Assembly (NCBI RefSeq): GCF_017876295.1
Contig: NZ_JAGINT010000001.1
Span: 4,340,001 to 4,404,000, forward strand
DNA: 64,000 nucleotides
Reading direction: 5' to 3'
From: Kribbella aluminosa
GTDB taxonomy: Bacteria > Actinomycetota > Actinomycetes > Propionibacteriales > Kribbellaceae
A program made the translations under genes and the position numbers. This document shows positions 50,306 to 58,975 of the stretch, in pieces. Position 1 is the stretch's first letter, and each line of letters begins with the position of its first letter. Under the pieces are notes generated by a model. The model saw nothing but the letters and a program-made list of their open reading frames with translations, was not told the DNA's origin and did not search any database.

Positions 50306-51124
50306 ATGCGTATCTGGCTCAACGGCGCCCTGCTGGACGACGCGGCGACGGTCTCGCCGCTGGATCACGGGCTGACCACCGGTGACGGCGTCTTCGAGAC
50401 GATCAAGATCGAGGACGGCAAGCCGTTCGCGGTACGCCGGCACCTGGACCGCCTGGTCCGCTCGGCGGTCGGGCTCGGTCTGCCGACGCCGGACGTGACC
50501 GCGATCGAGGGCGGCATCGACGCGGTGATCGCGGCCGACCCCGGCATCCCGTTCGGCCGGCTGCGGATCACGTACACCGGCGGCGTCTCCCCGCTCTCGT
50601 CCGACCGCGGCACCTCCGGCCCGACGATCCTGGTCGCGACGCAGGCGATCAAGCGCCCCGCCGCGACCTCCGCGATCGTCACGGTCCCCTGGGTCCGCAA
50701 CGAGCGCAGCGCGGTCGCCGGCCTGAAGACCACGTCGTACGCCGAGAACGTCCGCGCGCTCGCCTACGCGAAGGAGCGCGGCGGCAGCGAGGCGATCTTC
50801 GCGAACACGATCGACGACCTGTGTGAGGGCACCGGGTCGAACATCTTCTGCGTGTACGACGGTGAACTGGTCACGCCGACGCTCGCGTCGGGCGCACTCG
50901 CCGGGGTGACCCGGGCGCTGGTGCTCGAGTGGTTCGGCGGCGTCGAGTGCGACGTACCGCTGGCGAAGCTGTCCGAGGCCGAGGAGATCTTCCTCACATC
51001 GACAACGCGTGACGTCCAGGCGATCCAGCGTGTCGACGACCGCGAACTGCCCGCGCCCGGCGTGATCACGGCGCAGGTCGCGAAGATCTTCGCCGAGCGT
51101 TCGGCGCAGGACCTCAATCCCTGA
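50306..51124 (+). CDS. Aminotransferase class IV (aminodeoxychorismate lyase / branched-chain aminotransferase-like)
   Basis: 272 residues with the PLP fold type IV. SPLDHGLTTGDGVFETIKIE near 18, FGRLRITYTGG near 92, the PLP lysine in AGLKTTSYAENVRALAYAKE near 140, EAIFANTIDDLCEGTGSNIF near 165 and a C-terminal FLTSTTRDVQAIQRVDD. The length (272) fits PabC-type 4-amino-4-deoxychorismate lyase or D-amino acid aminotransferase better than IlvE (over 300). The partner PabB is not in the window. GGAAGGAG lies 7-8 bases before the ATG. Confidence 0.85.
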   Translation: MRIWLNGALLDDAATVSPLDHGLTTGDGVFETIKIEDGKPFAVRRHLDRLVRSAVGLGLPTPDVTAIEGGIDAVIAADPGIPFGRLRITYTGGVSPLSSDRGTSGPTILVATQAIKRPAATSAIVTVPWVRNERSAVAGLKTTSYAENVRALAYAKERGGSEAIFANTIDDLCEGTGSNIFCVYDGELVTPTLASGALAGVTRALVLEWFGGVECDVPLAKLSEAEEIFLTSTTRDVQAIQRVDDRELPAPGVITAQVAKIFAERSAQDLNP

Positions 51125-51141
51125 CGGTCGCGGACCTCAGG

Positions 51142-51221
51142 CACTGACCAACCCGCCGGAGAACAGCCAGTACGGCGCCGGTCAGGCGGCGGCCTGTCGC
51201 TGACGGCGAGGTTGGTCAGTG
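51142..51221. terminator. Large hairpin between convergent genes
   Basis: 12-bp perfect arms (CACTGACCAACC at 51142-51153 and its complement at 51210-51221) with a 56-base, GC-rich loop, placed between the aminotransferase and the CGNR gene. Probably a bidirectional transcription end. Confidence 0.45.
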
Positions 51222-51239
51222 GTGCAGGTCCGCGTCCGG

Positions 51240-51806
51240 CTACTCCCCCGATGCCTTGCGGCGTTCGCGGTACGCCGCAACGTGCAGGCGGTTGCCGCAC
51301 GTCCGCGCATCGCAGTACCGCTTCGAACGGTTCCGGGAGAGGTCGATCAGGGCGTCGTCGCAGTCCGGCGCCTCACAGCGGCGGAGGCGTTCACGTTCGC
51401 CGGCCGAGATCACCTGAGCAAGCGCGATCCCGCACTCCACCGTGATCCGGCAGGCCAGCGACGCACCCGCCCGGGAATAGTGGATGTGCCACGGGTGCCC
51501 GTCGTGGTTCGTGAGCCGCGGAGTCGACGTACCGCGGGCGATGATCGCGTTGATCATCGTCGCCGCCGACGCGTCGGCATCGGTCGTGAACACCGGCGCG
51601 AACAGCGGCCGCAGATCGCGGACCTCGGCCAGGTCCTTCTCCGACAACGAGTCGACCGCGCTGAACTCCCGTTCCTGGACGAACTTCTCCAACTCCTCAA
51701 GAGTCTCCAGCGAATCGACCTGGCTGTTCGGTCCGGGCAGGGTGTTGACGAGCCGGACCAGCGTCCCGAGCGCCTGCTCGGTGTCGTGCGAGAAAGTCAC
51801 AATCAC
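51240..51806 (-). CDS. CGNR zinc-finger regulator (ABATE domain)
   Basis: 188 residues. The N-terminal ABATE-type domain (TLVRLVNTLPGPNSQVDSLE; HPWHIHYSRAGASLACRITV) is followed by the CGNR zinc finger: RRCEAPDCDDALIDLSRNRS, then KRYCDARTCGNR near 175. Such proteins are predicted DNA-binding, stress-responsive regulators of actinobacteria. Single gene, convergent with the aminotransferase. Confidence 0.88.
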   Translation of the reverse strand: MIVTFSHDTEQALGTLVRLVNTLPGPNSQVDSLETLEELEKFVQEREFSAVDSLSEKDLAEVRDLRPLFAPVFTTDADASAATMINAIIARGTSTPRLTNHDGHPWHIHYSRAGASLACRITVECGIALAQVISAGERERLRRCEAPDCDDALIDLSRNRSKRYCDARTCGNRLHVAAYRERRKASGE

Positions 51807-51928
51807 GTCTCCAACGCGACGGGATCTCCGTCCTGACCCAAGAGTAGCCCGGCCCGATTAGATCAGGCGCCTCATCATGCGCTAAGGTTTCACCCGCAAC
51901 ACCACATCAGAAACACCAGCACCACGCT

Positions 51929-52000
51929 GGGCGATTGGCGCAGTGGTAGCGCGCTTCGTTCACACCGAAGAGGTCACTGGTTCGAACCCAGTATCGCCCA
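51929..52000 (+). tRNA. tRNA-Val (anticodon CAC)
   Basis: 72 bases; acceptor GGGCGAT pairs with ATCGCCC, anticodon stem CTTCG/CGAAG with loop TTCACAC, T-arm GGTTCGAACCC. Followed after about 12 bases by the same repeat as the tRNA-Val(GAC) genes. Confidence 0.95.
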
Positions 52001-52012
52001 CGACAGTCGACA

Positions 52013-52160
52013 GGCGACGTGTGTCGCGCACTGCGTGCGCTGACCTCGTCGCCTTCGTTATTTGTGCGGCTGCGCTTCGCTTGCCGCGTTGCGGGGGCTC
52101 CGCCACCCGCACCCCCTGCGCCTTCGCTTCGCTCGGCGGCTGGGTCGGGTCGCGCTGTCG
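52013..52160 (+). repeat. tRNA-linked repeat, copy C
   Basis: About 145 bp beginning GGCGACGTGTGTCGCGCACT and ending in the CTTCGCTTCGCTCGGCGGCT stretch. Nearly identical sequence follows both tRNA-Val(GAC) genes (49700-49845 inverted; 60398-60540). It has internal complementarity (GGCGACG...CGTCGCC; GCGCACTGCGTGCGC). No protein is encoded. Confidence 0.85.
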
Positions 52161-52375
52161 GTGCACCTGCTCGGGTCGGGTCGCGCTGTTGGCTCACCTG
52201 CTTGGGTCGGGTCGCGCTGTTTGCGCACCGGCGGGGGGCGGGTTGAACTGTTTGCTCACCTGCGTGGGCCGGGTTGCACCGTCTGCTCACCCGCGGAGGG
52301 CGGGTTGAACTGTCTGCTCACCTGTGTGGGGGCGGGTTGCGCTGTTGGCTTAGCCGCGTGTGTCAGGTCCGGCGG
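52140..52375 (+). repeat. Minisatellite of about 31-33-bp units
   Basis: About seven degenerate units of the form GGGTCGGGTCGCGCTGT-TNGCTCACCTGC follow the tRNA-linked repeat. Two or three units of the same type follow the other two copies of the repeat. The array is not coding; open frames through it are repeats. Confidence 0.8.
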
Positions 52376-52487
52376 TTAGCTCGCCGCCCGTGGGGTTCGC
52401 GGTGGTTCAGCAGGGGACGCCCCATCGAGGGCGCCGGTGTGCCTTCCGGATCGCGCTTCGGGTTTGGCGACCTTGAGGTTGGATGAC

Positions 52488-52517
52488 ATAACGGTTAGGG
52501 TCTGCATAACCGTTATG
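52488..52517. promoter_or_regulatory. PadR operator overlapping the start codon
   Basis: An inverted repeat with perfect 11-bp arms (CATAACGGTTA / TAACCGTTATG) and an 8-base spacer ends on the first base of the padR GTG start. Occupancy would block both transcription and initiation, fitting autoregulation of the PadR-ABC transporter operon. Confidence 0.7.
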
Positions 52518-53062
52518 TGGAGGTTGCGGTGCGGCAGGAAGTGTTGTTGGCGTTGCTGGCCAAAGAGCCGTCGCAGGGGTATCAGTTGCGGGCTCGGCTG
52601 AACGACGCGTTGGGTTCGTTCGGTGCGGAGCTGAATGACGGGCAGATCTATGTGCCGTTGGGCCGGTTGCAGAGGGCCGGCCTGGTCACGGCTGACGGGT
52701 CGCGATCGCGGGAGCGCGCAGACCGCAAGGTGTACTCGTTGACCGCGGCAGGACAAAGCCGGGTTGGTGAGTGGCTGAGCGAGGTGAGCTGGCCGAAGCC
52801 TGACGTGGCTGAGTTCCATCTGAAGCTGATCGCCGCCGCGACCGCCGGCTTGGCTGACCCGGTGGCGATCATCGATGCCCAGCGGCGTGAGTTGTTGCGC
52901 CTGTTGCGGGAGGCGCAGGACGCGGCGATGGCCGAGGTGGAGGGCTCGTCGGCGTCGCTGCTCCTGGAGGGGATCGCGCTGCGGCTTCAGGCGGACGTGC
53001 GCTGGCTGGAGGCCTGCGAGGGCGCTTGGTCCAAACCACGGAACAAGGGGAGTACGTCGTGA
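52517..53062 (+). CDS. PadR-family regulator
   Basis: 181 residues. Winged helix: RQEVLLALLAKEPSQGYQLR, then GQIYVPLGRLQRAGLVTADG and DRKVYSLTAAGQSRVGEWLS, the conserved PadR pattern. The C-terminal half is a helical dimerisation region (IIDAQRRELLRLLREAQDAA). The start is GTG 52517 inside the palindrome; a leaderless message is likely because no ribosome binding site precedes it. It overlaps the ABC ATPase gene by four bases (GTGA), so it is a self-regulated exporter operon. Confidence 0.9.
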   Translation: MEVAVRQEVLLALLAKEPSQGYQLRARLNDALGSFGAELNDGQIYVPLGRLQRAGLVTADGSRSRERADRKVYSLTAAGQSRVGEWLSEVSWPKPDVAEFHLKLIAAATAGLADPVAIIDAQRRELLRLLREAQDAAMAEVEGSSASLLLEGIALRLQADVRWLEACEGAWSKPRNKGSTS

Positions 53063-53832
53063 CCGTCGCCGTTGACCACCCACCTGTCGTCGCCCGCGGA
53101 TTGAGCAAGATCTACGGGCGTGAAGGTGGGTTGGTGCGCGCCGTCGACGCGGTCGATCTCGAGGTTGCCGAGGCCGAGACAGTGGCGGTGATGGGCCCCA
53201 GCGGATGCGGAAAGTCCACCTTGCTGCAGATGCTGGGTGGGCTGGACCGCCCCAGTTCGGGGGAGGTCTGGCTCGCTGGCCGTCGCATCGACGACACGAG
53301 CGAGCGGGAGTTGGCGCGCCTGCGGCGCGGCGTCGTGGGGTTCGTGTTCCAGGCGTTCCAGCTGATGGATGAGCTCACCGCCCAGGAGAACGTCGAGTTG
53401 CCGGCGCTGCTGGCCGGACGCACTCCGCGCCTGGCCCGCCGGCGGGCTGCCGAGTTGCTCGACAGCGTCGGGTTGGCCGACCGGGCGGCCCATCTGCCCT
53501 CGGCGCTGTCGGGCGGTCAGCGCCAGCGGGTCGCGATCGCCCGGGCGTTGGTGAACGACCCGCTGGTGGTGCTGGCCGATGAGCCCACCGGCAATCTCGA
53601 CAGCGCGGCCACCCTCGACGTACTCAAGCTGTTCAGGCAGCTACGCGCGAGCGGACAGACATTGGTGATCGTCACCCATGACGAGCGAGTGGCGGCCACC
53701 GCGGACCGGCTGATCTCCATGCGTGACGGCGCGTTCGTGGACCAGACACACCTGACCGGCGGCACCACCGGTCGGCTGGCCGGACTGGCTGGACTGGACT
53801 GGCTGGCTGGTCTGGACGGGCTGGACGGCTGA
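53059..53832 (+). CDS. ABC transporter ATP-binding protein (MacB/LolD type)
   Basis: 257 residues. Walker A AVMGPSGCGKSTLLQMLGGL near 50, Q-loop VVGFVFQAFQLMDELTAQEN, signature ALSGGQRQRVAIARALVNDP near 155, Walker B VVLADEPTGNLDSAATLDVL and H-loop LVIVTHDERVAATADR. The tail GRLAGLAGLDWLAGLDGLDG is a short Leu-Ala-Gly-Leu-Asp repeat without known function. It pairs with the FtsX-type permease next to it, typical of exporters of peptides, antibiotics or lipids. Confidence 0.92.
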   Translation: MTVAVDHPPVVARGLSKIYGREGGLVRAVDAVDLEVAEAETVAVMGPSGCGKSTLLQMLGGLDRPSSGEVWLAGRRIDDTSERELARLRRGVVGFVFQAFQLMDELTAQENVELPALLAGRTPRLARRRAAELLDSVGLADRAAHLPSALSGGQRQRVAIARALVNDPLVVLADEPTGNLDSAATLDVLKLFRQLRASGQTLVIVTHDERVAATADRLISMRDGAFVDQTHLTGGTTGRLAGLAGLDWLAGLDGLDG

Positions 53833-53837
53833 TCGGA

Positions 53838-55682
53838 ATGGGGAGAGCCTTTCTGTTCGGCCGTCTGGCCGCCAAGGACCTGCGCCGGCACCTGTCCGAG
53901 GCGGTACTGCTGTTCTTGGTCATCGCCGCCGCCGCGGCCACGCTGACGATGGGGCTCGTCCTGCACGGCGAAACCAGCAATCCGTACGACACGACCCAGG
54001 CCGCAACCAACGGCCCCGACGCGGTCGCCAACCTCTCCCCCACACTCTCGGACAGCGGCTCTGTCCGTGCGAATGCGAACCCGGCGGATCTCGCAGCGCT
54101 CGAAAGTGCACCAGGGGTCGTCGGGCACAGCGGGCCCTACCCGACGACCTTCGCGTTGCTCGACGCGCGCGGCATGAGGACGAGCGCCATGGTGGAAGGC
54201 CGCGACCTCGCGCCTGCGACGCTCGCGCAGCCCGCGCTCACCGCCGGCAGTTGGATCCGCGACGGTGGGGTGGTGATCGAGCGTAGTTTCGCCGACGCGC
54301 TGGGCGTACAGGTCGGGGACGCCATCAGTTTGCGCGGCCGGCCTTACCGGGTTGCGGGGATCGCGGTCGATGCCGCGACGGCGCCTTATCCGCACGTGTG
54401 CGCCGGGGGCTGGTGCGACGTGATCTATCGCCCGTCCGTCGCGAAAGATCAGATCTCGCAGTACCAGCCCGGCGTCATCTGGCTGCCGCGCTCCGACGCA
54501 GTCGATCTCGCCGCACCTGACATCGGACTCTCGTACCTGCTGAACCTGAAGCTGACCGACCCTGCTCAGGCTCCGGCGTTCGCCGCCTCGCGTACCCACA
54601 CCTCGTCGCCGGGATCACCCGTGGTGATCAAATCCCGCCAGGAAATCTCCACCGATGCCGCCAAGTTGGTGCGTGGCCCTCACACGGTCCTGCTCGTCGG
54701 TAGTGGGCTGTTGATTCTGCTCGCCCTGGCCAGTGTCACCGTTCTCGTCGGCGGCCGCCTGGCCGAACAGACCCGGCGGGTCGGGCTACTCAAAGCGGTC
54801 GGCGCCACCCCAGGGACTGTGGCGATCCTGCTGCTCGTCGAACATCTCGCCGTGACCCTCGTCGCGGCGGCTGCGGGCCTGGCGATCGGCTGGGACCTCG
54901 CGCCCCTGCTCACCAGCCCCGGAGCCGGGCTGCTCGGCGCGCCCGGCACCCCACCGATCACCGTGTCGACCGTCGCTGCCGTTGTCGGTGTCGCGCTGGC
55001 GGTTGCCGCGCTGGCGACGGTTACGCCTGCGCTGCAGGCAGCGCGGACCAGCACCGTGAACGCCCTCGCCGACACTGCCCGCCCACCAAGGCGAAGCACA
55101 GTGGTCAACGCCCTCTCGACCCATCTGCCCGTACCACTGCTCTTAGGCGTACGACTCGCCGCCCGGCGACCCCGCCGCCTCGCCCTGAGCACGCTGAGCG
55201 TGACCGTCACCGAGGCCGGCATCATCGCGATCGTCATGGAACACGCCCGCCTCGGCGGAACCTCCGGGCTGGTCAACCCGCAGAACCAGCGGATGACCCA
55301 AGTCATGCTCGTCATCACCGTCATGCTGATCGCGCTGGCCGCCGTCAATGCCGTCCTCATCACGTGGGCCACCGTTTTCGACGCCCGGCGCGCGTCGGCC
55401 CTCGCCAGGGCGCTCGGCGCTACCCCTCAGCAGGTCACCGCTGCGCTCATCGCGGCCCAGCTTGTCGCGGTCCTGCCCGGCTCCGTGCTCGGTGTCCCAC
55501 TCGGTATGGGACTGCTCAAGGTGGTAACCACGTCCGGGGATGCCTACAAGCTCGTGCCCAGCTGGTGGTTCCTTCTCGTCGTCCTCGGAACGTGGCTGGT
55601 GACAAGCGCCCTCATTGCCATCCCCGCTCGGTTCGGCGGCCGGCTCCCCACAGCGCGAATCCTCCGAGCCGAGCTCAGCTGA
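53838..55682 (+). CDS. ABC transporter permease (FtsX/MacB family)
   Basis: 614 residues. One N-terminal helix (AVLLFLVIAAAAATLTMGLV) and a large extracellular domain (about 45-285) are followed by three helices containing the FtsX core (LALASVTVLVGGRLAEQTRR, VGLLKAVGATPG), a linker and a second half with a further FtsX unit (ARALGATPQQVTAALIAAQL). It probably forms a homodimer or functions alone with the ATPase 5 bases upstream. The PadR-controlled operon suggests inducible export of a toxic or signalling compound; the substrate is unknown. Confidence 0.9.
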   Translation: MGRAFLFGRLAAKDLRRHLSEAVLLFLVIAAAAATLTMGLVLHGETSNPYDTTQAATNGPDAVANLSPTLSDSGSVRANANPADLAALESAPGVVGHSGPYPTTFALLDARGMRTSAMVEGRDLAPATLAQPALTAGSWIRDGGVVIERSFADALGVQVGDAISLRGRPYRVAGIAVDAATAPYPHVCAGGWCDVIYRPSVAKDQISQYQPGVIWLPRSDAVDLAAPDIGLSYLLNLKLTDPAQAPAFAASRTHTSSPGSPVVIKSRQEISTDAAKLVRGPHTVLLVGSGLLILLALASVTVLVGGRLAEQTRRVGLLKAVGATPGTVAILLLVEHLAVTLVAAAAGLAIGWDLAPLLTSPGAGLLGAPGTPPITVSTVAAVVGVALAVAALATVTPALQAARTSTVNALADTARPPRRSTVVNALSTHLPVPLLLGVRLAARRPRRLALSTLSVTVTEAGIIAIVMEHARLGGTSGLVNPQNQRMTQVMLVITVMLIALAAVNAVLITWATVFDARRASALARALGATPQQVTAALIAAQLVAVLPGSVLGVPLGMGLLKVVTTSGDAYKLVPSWWFLLVVLGTWLVTSALIAIPARFGGRLPTARILRAELS

Positions 55683-55719
55683 CTGACGAGGCTTGGTCCC
55701 GCACAGGAGTTCACCTGGT

Positions 55720-56424
55720 TCAGGTGTGGCGCGGCGACAGGATTGCCGGGCGCGCTTGGGAAAGCGCGGTGGGGGTGAGTTCTACGACGTCGGTACAGGT
55801 CGGGTCGGCGCATTCGCAGTCGAAGGTGATGGGGGTGGTTCGGTTGCGGGCGTGGGCTTGAACCACCAGTTGGTTGTTGCTGGTGCGGATGAAGGACTGG
55901 CGGGTGGGGGTGTCGGGGGTGGGGTGGGCGGTCAGCAGCGGAGCGAAGTGTTGTTCCAGGGCGTTCAGTGTTTGGGGGATGGTTTGGTTGTCGACGTTGA
56001 TGACTGTCGCGGTGGTGCCTGCCAGCTGGTCGTTGATCAGTTGCCAGCCCCAGATGAGGCCCTCGTGGTTCGCGCCGGGGTTTCGTTCGTGGAGCCTTGC
56101 CAGTTGTTCGGGTTTGGAGGGCATCAGCCAGACCGCGTTGGGTCCGGTGCCGGCCATGGTAGGAGTGACGAAGGCGCCTTCGACGATGGTGGGGGCGTGG
56201 ATGTCTTCGAGGATCATCGGGCCGCGGTCGAAGGCTCCGGGGCCGGCGCCCAGCTCGTGGAGGCCGGCGGCGGCTGCACGTTGCTCGTGGTCGAAGGTGT
56301 GAGCGTCGACGCTGTACCAGACGTAGCCGTGCTTGCGGGCGAACAAGCGGCTGACGGTCGACTTACCGGCTGCAGCAGGCCCGCCTACCCAGAGGGCCTC
56401 GGAGGGCAACAAGTACGGCGTCAT
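55720..56424 (-). CDS. P-loop kinase-like protein with Cys-containing C-terminus
   Basis: 234 residues. Walker A LWVGGPAAAGKSTVSRLFAR near 14, followed by an adenylate/shikimate kinase-like layout (YVWYSVDAHTFDHEQRAAAA; PTIVEGAFVTPTMAGTGPNA). The C-terminal 45 residues are HARNRTTPITFDCECADPTC followed by TDVVELT, with three cysteines that could bind zinc. The start at 56424 is taken because the P-loop begins just after it; the frame is open upstream to 56484. Substrate unknown. Between the ABC permease (convergent) and the SDR gene. Confidence 0.75.
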   Translation of the reverse strand: MTPYLLPSEALWVGGPAAAGKSTVSRLFARKHGYVWYSVDAHTFDHEQRAAAAGLHELGAGPGAFDRGPMILEDIHAPTIVEGAFVTPTMAGTGPNAVWLMPSKPEQLARLHERNPGANHEGLIWGWQLINDQLAGTTATVINVDNQTIPQTLNALEQHFAPLLTAHPTPDTPTRQSFIRTSNNQLVVQAHARNRTTPITFDCECADPTCTDVVELTPTALSQARPAILSPRHT

Positions 56425-56450
56425 GGGCGGGACGATAGCGGCACGTCGGC

Positions 56451-57446
56451 TCAGTGCTTGACGAGGTCCTCGCTGAGGTTCCACAGGCGTACGGCGGACT
56501 CCGGGTCGACCGCGTGCGGGACCACGTATGACCGGACGTCCGGATCGTGGAAGTCCGTCTTTCCGACCAGGTCCAGCGGTGAGATGTCGTTGTCCTTCAG
56601 GTAGGTGCCGCCGTGCCCTTCCAGCAGCGGGCTCGTAGCGCCGAAGACAGCCGTACTCGCGCCCTGCGCCACCGTCTTCCGTTCGCGCGCGGGGTCGATG
56701 ATCTGGTTGCCGTCAGCATCGACGAGGCCCATCGCCTGGTAGTCCTCCAGCGACAGCCACGGAGTGCGGGTCTCCCCCGCCTCCAGATGCGGGCCGAGGT
56801 TCGTGGTGATGACGATGCCAGGGTGCGCGGCGAAAGCGTGGATGCCGTACTGCGACCAGCGTCGCTCCAGCTCCACCGCGAAGAGCACGTTCGCGGTCTT
56901 CGACTGCCCGTACGCGCGCAGCGGGTCGTAGTCATCGGTAAACTGTGGGTCATCCCAACGAATATCGGACAGCCGGTGGCCGCCCGACGTCACGTTCACG
57001 ATCCGGGCGCCGTGCGCCGCCTGGAGAGCGGGCAGCAGACCGAGCGTGAGCTGGAAGTGCCCAAGGTGGTTCGTGGCGAACTGCGACTCGTACCCGCGAG
57101 CGTCCCGGTACAGCGGGCCGGCCATGATGCCGGCGTTGTTGATCACGATGTGCAGCGGCCACCCGTTCGCCAGGTACCGCTCGGCGAAGGCGTCGATCGA
57201 CCTCGGATCGAGCAGGTCGAGCTGGCTCGCCTCCACTCCGTCGATGGCCTCGAAGGCGGCGGGATTGCGAACGGCGACCGTCACGTGGGCGCCGGCCTTG
57301 CGCAGCGCCTGCGTCGCCGCCAGACCGAGGCCGCGATGGCCGCCGGTGACGATCGCGTTCTTGCCGGTCAGGTCGATGCCTGCGAGTACGTCGTCCGCGG
57401 TCGACGCGGCGGTGAATCCGGTACCGATGAGCTGTTGTCTGGTCAT
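56451..57446 (-). CDS. Short-chain dehydrogenase (retinol dehydrogenase-like)
   Basis: 331 residues. Cofactor motif NAIVTGGHRGLGLAATQALR near 30, VINNAGIMAGPLYRDARGYE near 105, catalytic Ser in VNVTSGGHRLSDIRWD and Tyr-Lys in RAYGQSKTANVLFAVELERR near 190. The sequence type is the 'extended' retinol-dehydrogenase-like SDR. NADP preference is suggested by VAVRNPAAF. Divergent from the AraC regulator at 57518, which probably controls it. Confidence 0.9.
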   Translation of the reverse strand: MTRQQLIGTGFTAASTADDVLAGIDLTGKNAIVTGGHRGLGLAATQALRKAGAHVTVAVRNPAAFEAIDGVEASQLDLLDPRSIDAFAERYLANGWPLHIVINNAGIMAGPLYRDARGYESQFATNHLGHFQLTLGLLPALQAAHGARIVNVTSGGHRLSDIRWDDPQFTDDYDPLRAYGQSKTANVLFAVELERRWSQYGIHAFAAHPGIVITTNLGPHLEAGETRTPWLSLEDYQAMGLVDADGNQIIDPARERKTVAQGASTAVFGATSPLLEGHGGTYLKDNDISPLDLVGKTDFHDPDVRSYVVPHAVDPESAVRLWNLSEDLVKH

Positions 57447-57517
57447 GCCTCCACACTGGCGCGAGTTCGGCGTACGATGAATAAGTATCCGTCCGGCTTT
57501 TCTTCGTGAGAGTACAG

Positions 57518-58441
57518 ATGACCGATCAGTTGTCCGAGGTGTTCGAGCTCGTGGAGGTGCGCGGGCTGGTGTCCGGCGGGTTCGTGGTCCAGGGCCCGTG
57601 GGTGTCGCGCGCGACCTTTCAGGAGGCGTTCAAGTTCATCGCGATGATCGGCGGCCGCGCCCGCCTGACGACCGACGGCATCGACGCACCGATCGACCTG
57701 CTCCCGGGCGACGTCGCGATCCTCAACAACCGCACGCGGCTGGAGCTGTCCGGCGGGTCGGGCGACGGCCCCGTGCGCGAGGTCGTTCCGGTGGAGACCG
57801 GCCTCGAGCTGCTGGACGCGGACTGGGACAGCAACGACATCGTCATCGGCGGCCGCATCGATCTGAACGAGGCCGGGCGGACGCTGCTCGGCGAGGCCCT
57901 GCCGCCGGTCGCGCACGTGCAGGCCTCCCCCAGCACCGGCGCGAATCTCCGCGGCAGCCTGCACCGGTTGTTCGCCGAGGTCACCGGCCACCGGATCGGC
58001 TCCACGTTCGCGATCCGCCAGCACGCGCAACTGGTACTGCTCGAAGTCCTTCGCACGTACGTCGAACAGGCCGAGCTCCCGCCGGGCTGGCTGCGGGTCC
58101 TGACCGACGAGCGCCTCCGCCCGGCGCTCACCCTCATGCACTCGCAGCCGGACACGCTCTGGAGCCTCAACGAACTCGCGCGCGCCGCCGCCATGTCCCG
58201 CACCGCGTTCGCCGAGCGGTTCCGCACTGTCGCCGGCATGCCGCCCCGCGCGTACCTGAACCGCTGGCGCATGATGCTCGCCCAACGCGCCCTCCGCACC
58301 CTTGACGTCAGCGTGGGCTCCCTCGCGACCGAGCTGGGCTACGCCTCGGAGAGCGCCTTCAGTACTGCGTTCAAACGCGAGGTCGGCGAGTCCCCGTTGC
58401 GGTACCGCGTCAACGCCCGCGCTCAGGCCTTGTCCAACTGA
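57518..58441 (+). CDS. AraC-family regulator (cupin-domain type)
   Basis: 307 residues. Residues 1-170 are an AraC-binding/cupin domain (IAMIGGRARLTTDGIDAPID, LLPGDVAILNNRTRLELSGG); the C-terminal 110 residues contain both helix-turn-helix motifs (WSLNELARAAAMSRTAFAER; TLDVSVGSLATELGYASESA). The ATG at 57518 is used; a GTG at 57506 is possible. Its start lies 72 bases from the divergent SDR start, so it probably activates or represses that gene. Confidence 0.9.
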   Translation: MTDQLSEVFELVEVRGLVSGGFVVQGPWVSRATFQEAFKFIAMIGGRARLTTDGIDAPIDLLPGDVAILNNRTRLELSGGSGDGPVREVVPVETGLELLDADWDSNDIVIGGRIDLNEAGRTLLGEALPPVAHVQASPSTGANLRGSLHRLFAEVTGHRIGSTFAIRQHAQLVLLEVLRTYVEQAELPPGWLRVLTDERLRPALTLMHSQPDTLWSLNELARAAAMSRTAFAERFRTVAGMPPRAYLNRWRMMLAQRALRTLDVSVGSLATELGYASESAFSTAFKREVGESPLRYRVNARAQALSN

Positions 58442-58520
58442 GCCACCGGGTCATCCTCAAGCCGCAACTGGACAGCAGCCAGCGCCTCCTCCAGGTGGGC
58501 TACCGCCGTGCGCTGATCAG

Positions 58521-58961
58521 TCAGACCAGCCAGCGGCCGTCCTCCATCAGCACGCGGTCCTTGAGCTCGTTGACCTCGCGCCATGCCTGGATCTTTGTCG
58601 GCGTCACCCGGAAGAACGGGTAGGTCGGCAACGGCCGCGGGTCGAAGCCGGCCTTTGCCGCGAACGCTGCGCCCTCGGCGTCGGTCGCCTCCACCACCTC
58701 GACGGTGCCGGTTACGTGGATCACGTCGCGCACCCCGCCGAGCGTCAACTGCACCTGCGGGTTCGCGACCAGGTTGCGTGCCGTCGGGTTCGTCCGCGTC
58801 GTCGACAACAGCAACGTCCCGTCGGTCCACAGGAACGAGAGCGGCATCAGGTACGGCGTACCGTCCAGGGAGGCCGTCGACACCCACGCGTCGACATCCT
58901 TGTCCAGGCGGTCCAGGGTGTCCTGCTTGCGGGCCGCCGGCGGGCGGGGTGCTGCCGTCAT
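58521..58961 (-). CDS. PPOX-class (pyridoxamine 5'-phosphate oxidase-like) protein
   Basis: 146 residues, a split-barrel flavin-binding fold: VDAWVSTASLDGTPYLMPLS, LWTDGTLLLSTTRTNPTARN, LVANPQVQLTLGGVRDVIHV and TYPFFRVTPTKIQAWREVNE. Actinobacterial members use F420 or FMN. ATG 58961 follows GGAGGAGCACGCG. Divergent from the ECF41 gene; the 13-bp iterons lie between them. Confidence 0.85.
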   Translation of the reverse strand: MTAAPRPPAARKQDTLDRLDKDVDAWVSTASLDGTPYLMPLSFLWTDGTLLLSTTRTNPTARNLVANPQVQLTLGGVRDVIHVTGTVEVVEATDAEGAAFAAKAGFDPRPLPTYPFFRVTPTKIQAWREVNELKDRVLMEDGRWLV

Positions 58962-58975
58962 CGCGTGCTCCTCCA

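Noticed and set aside
49505..50385. Open frames across the tRNA clusters and the linked repeat, repeated at 52 and 60 kb
   Set aside because: They translate tRNA genes and non-coding repeats. Their similarity to each other reflects the duplicated DNA, not a protein family.
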